This document shows positions 62,719-64,000 of a stretch of 64,000 nt of DNA, one piece after another. The notes below the pieces were generated by a model, which did not search any database, had not been told where the DNA came from, and worked only from the letters and a program-made list of their open reading frames with translations. This DNA is from Sphingomonas montanisoli (GTDB lineage: Bacteria; Pseudomonadota; Alphaproteobacteria; Sphingomonadales; Sphingomonadaceae). The position numbers and the translations under genes are program-made. Each line of letters opens with the position of its first letter. Position 1 is the stretch's first letter. The stretch lies in assembly GCF_008274695.1 (NCBI RefSeq), contig NZ_VTOU01000002.1, positions 682,001 through 746,000 of the forward strand, written 5' to 3'.

Positions 62719-63290
62719 GCAGCGTCGCCGCCCCTGCCGATCGGAATCGCCGCGTCGCGCTGATCGCGCTGGTCATCGCGATCGGAATGCTCGGCCTCGG
62801 CTATGCCGCGGTGCCGCTCTATCGGATGTTCTGTCAGGCGACGGGATTCGGTGGCACGCCGATGCGTGCAACCTCGGACAAGGCGCCGGGGGAGATTGCA
62901 GGCAGGATGATCGACATACGCTTCGATGCGAATGTCTCGCCCAACCTGCCGTGGCAGTTTGCGCCCGAGCAGAAGAGCGAGCGCATCGTCATCGGCCAGC
63001 GCAAGATGGCGTTCTTCGTCGCGAAGAATCTCAGCGATCGTCCGGTCACGGGCACCGCGGCCTACAACGTCACGCCCGAACTGGCCGGCGCCTATTTCAC
63101 GAAGATCCAGTGCTTCTGCTTCACCAGCCAGACGCTGAAGCCCGGAGAGACGGTGCGCATGCCCGTCATCTATTATGTCGATCCGGCTATCCTGAAAGAC
63201 AAGGACGCCGCGAAATTCAACGAAATCACCCTGTCCTACACCTTCTTTCCCGACAAATCGGATGTGGATTCCGCGTCGGTAGGCGGTTAA
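62715..63290 (+). CDS. ctaG: cytochrome c oxidase assembly protein CtaG (Cox11 type)
   Basis: CtaG delivers copper to CuB of subunit I. The 191 aa product from GTG 62715 has one TM anchor (about 12-32), then VPLYRMFCQATGFGGTP and the copper-binding CFCF motif in KIQCFCFTSQTL. The ending IVxYTFF-like LSYTFFPDKS is family typical. GTG overlaps the preceding stop. Confidence 0.95.
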   Translation: MSSVAAPADRNRRVALIALVIAIGMLGLGYAAVPLYRMFCQATGFGGTPMRATSDKAPGEIAGRMIDIRFDANVSPNLPWQFAPEQKSERIVIGQRKMAFFVAKNLSDRPVTGTAAYNVTPELAGAYFTKIQCFCFTSQTLKPGETVRMPVIYYVDPAILKDKDAAKFNEITLSYTFFPDKSDVDSASVGG

Positions 63291-63342
63291 GGGACTTCCA
63301 AATCAGCGGCCCGAAGGGCCGGACTATCAGGGGCACGCACAC

Positions 63343-64000
63343 ATGGCAGGCGCGAAGAGCCACGATTACCACATTCTCCCCCCGAGCCCGTGGCCGTTCA
63401 TGGGTTCGATGTCGGCGCTCGCGCTGTTCGGCGGCCTGACGATGTGGATGCACAGCGCACCTTATGGTGCCGCAGTCGGCATCGCCGGCTTTATCGGCGT
63501 GCTCGCGACCATGTTCTTCTGGTGGTCGGACGTGATCAAGGAAGCGCATGCGGGCGATCACACGCCGGTCGTGTCGCTCCACCTGCGCTACGGCATGATC
63601 CTGTTCATCGCTTCGGAAGTGATGTTCTTCGTCGGCTGGTTCTGGTCGTGGTTCGATTTCGCGCTGTTCCCGGCGCCGGTGCAGGTCAGCGAAGGCGTCG
63701 TCTCGTTGATCGAAGGCCCGAACAGCATAACCCATGCCGCCGGCATCTGGCCCCCCAAGGGCCTCGAAGTCATCGACGCCTTCCACTTCCCGCTGCTCAA
63801 CACGCTGATCCTGCTGTGTTCGGGCACCACGATCACCTGGGCGCACCACGCGCTGCTGCACGGCGATCGTGATGGGCTGAAGAAGGGCCTGTGGCTCACG
63901 ATCATCCTGGGCGCGATCTTCTCGTGCATCCAGTTCTACGAATATGCCCATGCGCCGTTCGGCTTTAAGGGCCTGAACTACGCCGCCGCCTTCTACATGG
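63343..64000 (+). CDS. ctaE: cytochrome c oxidase subunit III (partial, cut by window end)
   Basis: The first 219 residues of subunit III are present. It starts MAGAKSHDYHILPPSPWPFM, then TM helices with FFWWSDVIKEAHAGDHTPVV, LRYGMILFIASEVMFFVGWF and WAHHALLHGDRDGLKKGL, all typical subunit III sequences. Subunit III stabilises proton uptake and the catalytic core. The gene continues past the end of the window. It starts 52 bases after ctaG. Confidence 0.95.
   Translation, partial: MAGAKSHDYHILPPSPWPFMGSMSALALFGGLTMWMHSAPYGAAVGIAGFIGVLATMFFWWSDVIKEAHAGDHTPVVSLHLRYGMILFIASEVMFFVGWFWSWFDFALFPAPVQVSEGVVSLIEGPNSITHAAGIWPPKGLEVIDAFHFPLLNTLILLCSGTTITWAHHALLHGDRDGLKKGLWLTIILGAIFSCIQFYEYAHAPFGFKGLNYAAAFYM

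Overview
The window reads as chromosomal DNA of a GC-rich alphaproteobacterium, most likely a sphingomonad (Sphingomonas or a close relative). Three things point there: a complete alphaproteobacterial general-stress-response locus (phyP-nepR-phyR-ecfG plus a second nepR), several families of short GC-rich palindromic repeats, and gene order (ddl-ftsQAZ, nagZ-scpAB-tatABC, SRP RNA-dnaX, tonB-exbB-exbD-exbD, ctaCDBGE). No phage, IS element, CRISPR array or tRNA was seen. Genes are tightly packed, and no stretch above about 300 bases lacks a gene. The longest gap, 21772-22069, holds a probable structured RNA or leader.

Layout. 1-4846: end of the division and cell-wall cluster (ddl, ftsQ, ftsA, ftsZ), with three GANTC sites in front of ftsZ. 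4974-11628: accessory genes, including a TPR-SPOR protein, a degenerate GGDEF membrane protein, an AhpD-like protein, a DUF1214/sulfotransferase pair and two small exported proteins. 11656-21573: a mostly co-directional run, dgt, M28 peptidase, argS, SPOR protein, nagZ, [DUF559 unit], scpA, scpB, tatA, tatB, tatC. 21634-26145: entericidin-like lipoprotein, then the stress-response locus phyP, nepR <-> phyR, ecfG and nepR2. 26212-30922: full-length glnE followed by a shortened tandem paralog. 31077-35387: bcp, DUF455 protein, M23 peptidase, erpA-like gene, SRP RNA, dnaX. 35434-41452: fpr, a hydrolase-fold protein without catalytic residues, purC, kup, a LysR regulator. 41463-50599: parC, GGDEF-EAL, DUF1285-Nudix-cca operon, GNAT, GST, pteridine reductase-like SDR and folB. 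50655-54294: exported protein and the tonB-exbB-exbD-exbD operon. 54536-58672: xdhC-like and mocA-like genes, then the pyrE-pdxJ-acpS-lepB operon on the minus strand. 58872-64000: aa3-type cytochrome c oxidase genes ctaC-ctaD-ctaB-small protein-ctaG-ctaE, with ctaE cut by the window end.

How parts work together. PhyR (a sigma-like domain fused to a receiver) would titrate NepR off the EcfG sigma factor. PhyP has the phosphotransfer histidine but a decayed ATPase domain, which suits a PhyR phosphatase. Perfect EcfG-type promoters (GGAAC-N16/17-CGTT) precede ecfG, kup and a C-rich-loop RNA upstream of the entericidin gene; two weaker ones precede nepR.

The most unusual features are the palindromic elements. 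A DUF559 gene is bounded by inverted copies of one palindrome between nagZ and scpA. Other palindromes lie in frame inside an M28 peptidase and a MocA-like transferase, and at the 5' end of a DUF455 gene. Also notable are three DnaA-box-like sites at exact 11-bp spacing between a GST gene and the pteridine reductase gene, and the adenylyltransferase-only GlnE paralog.
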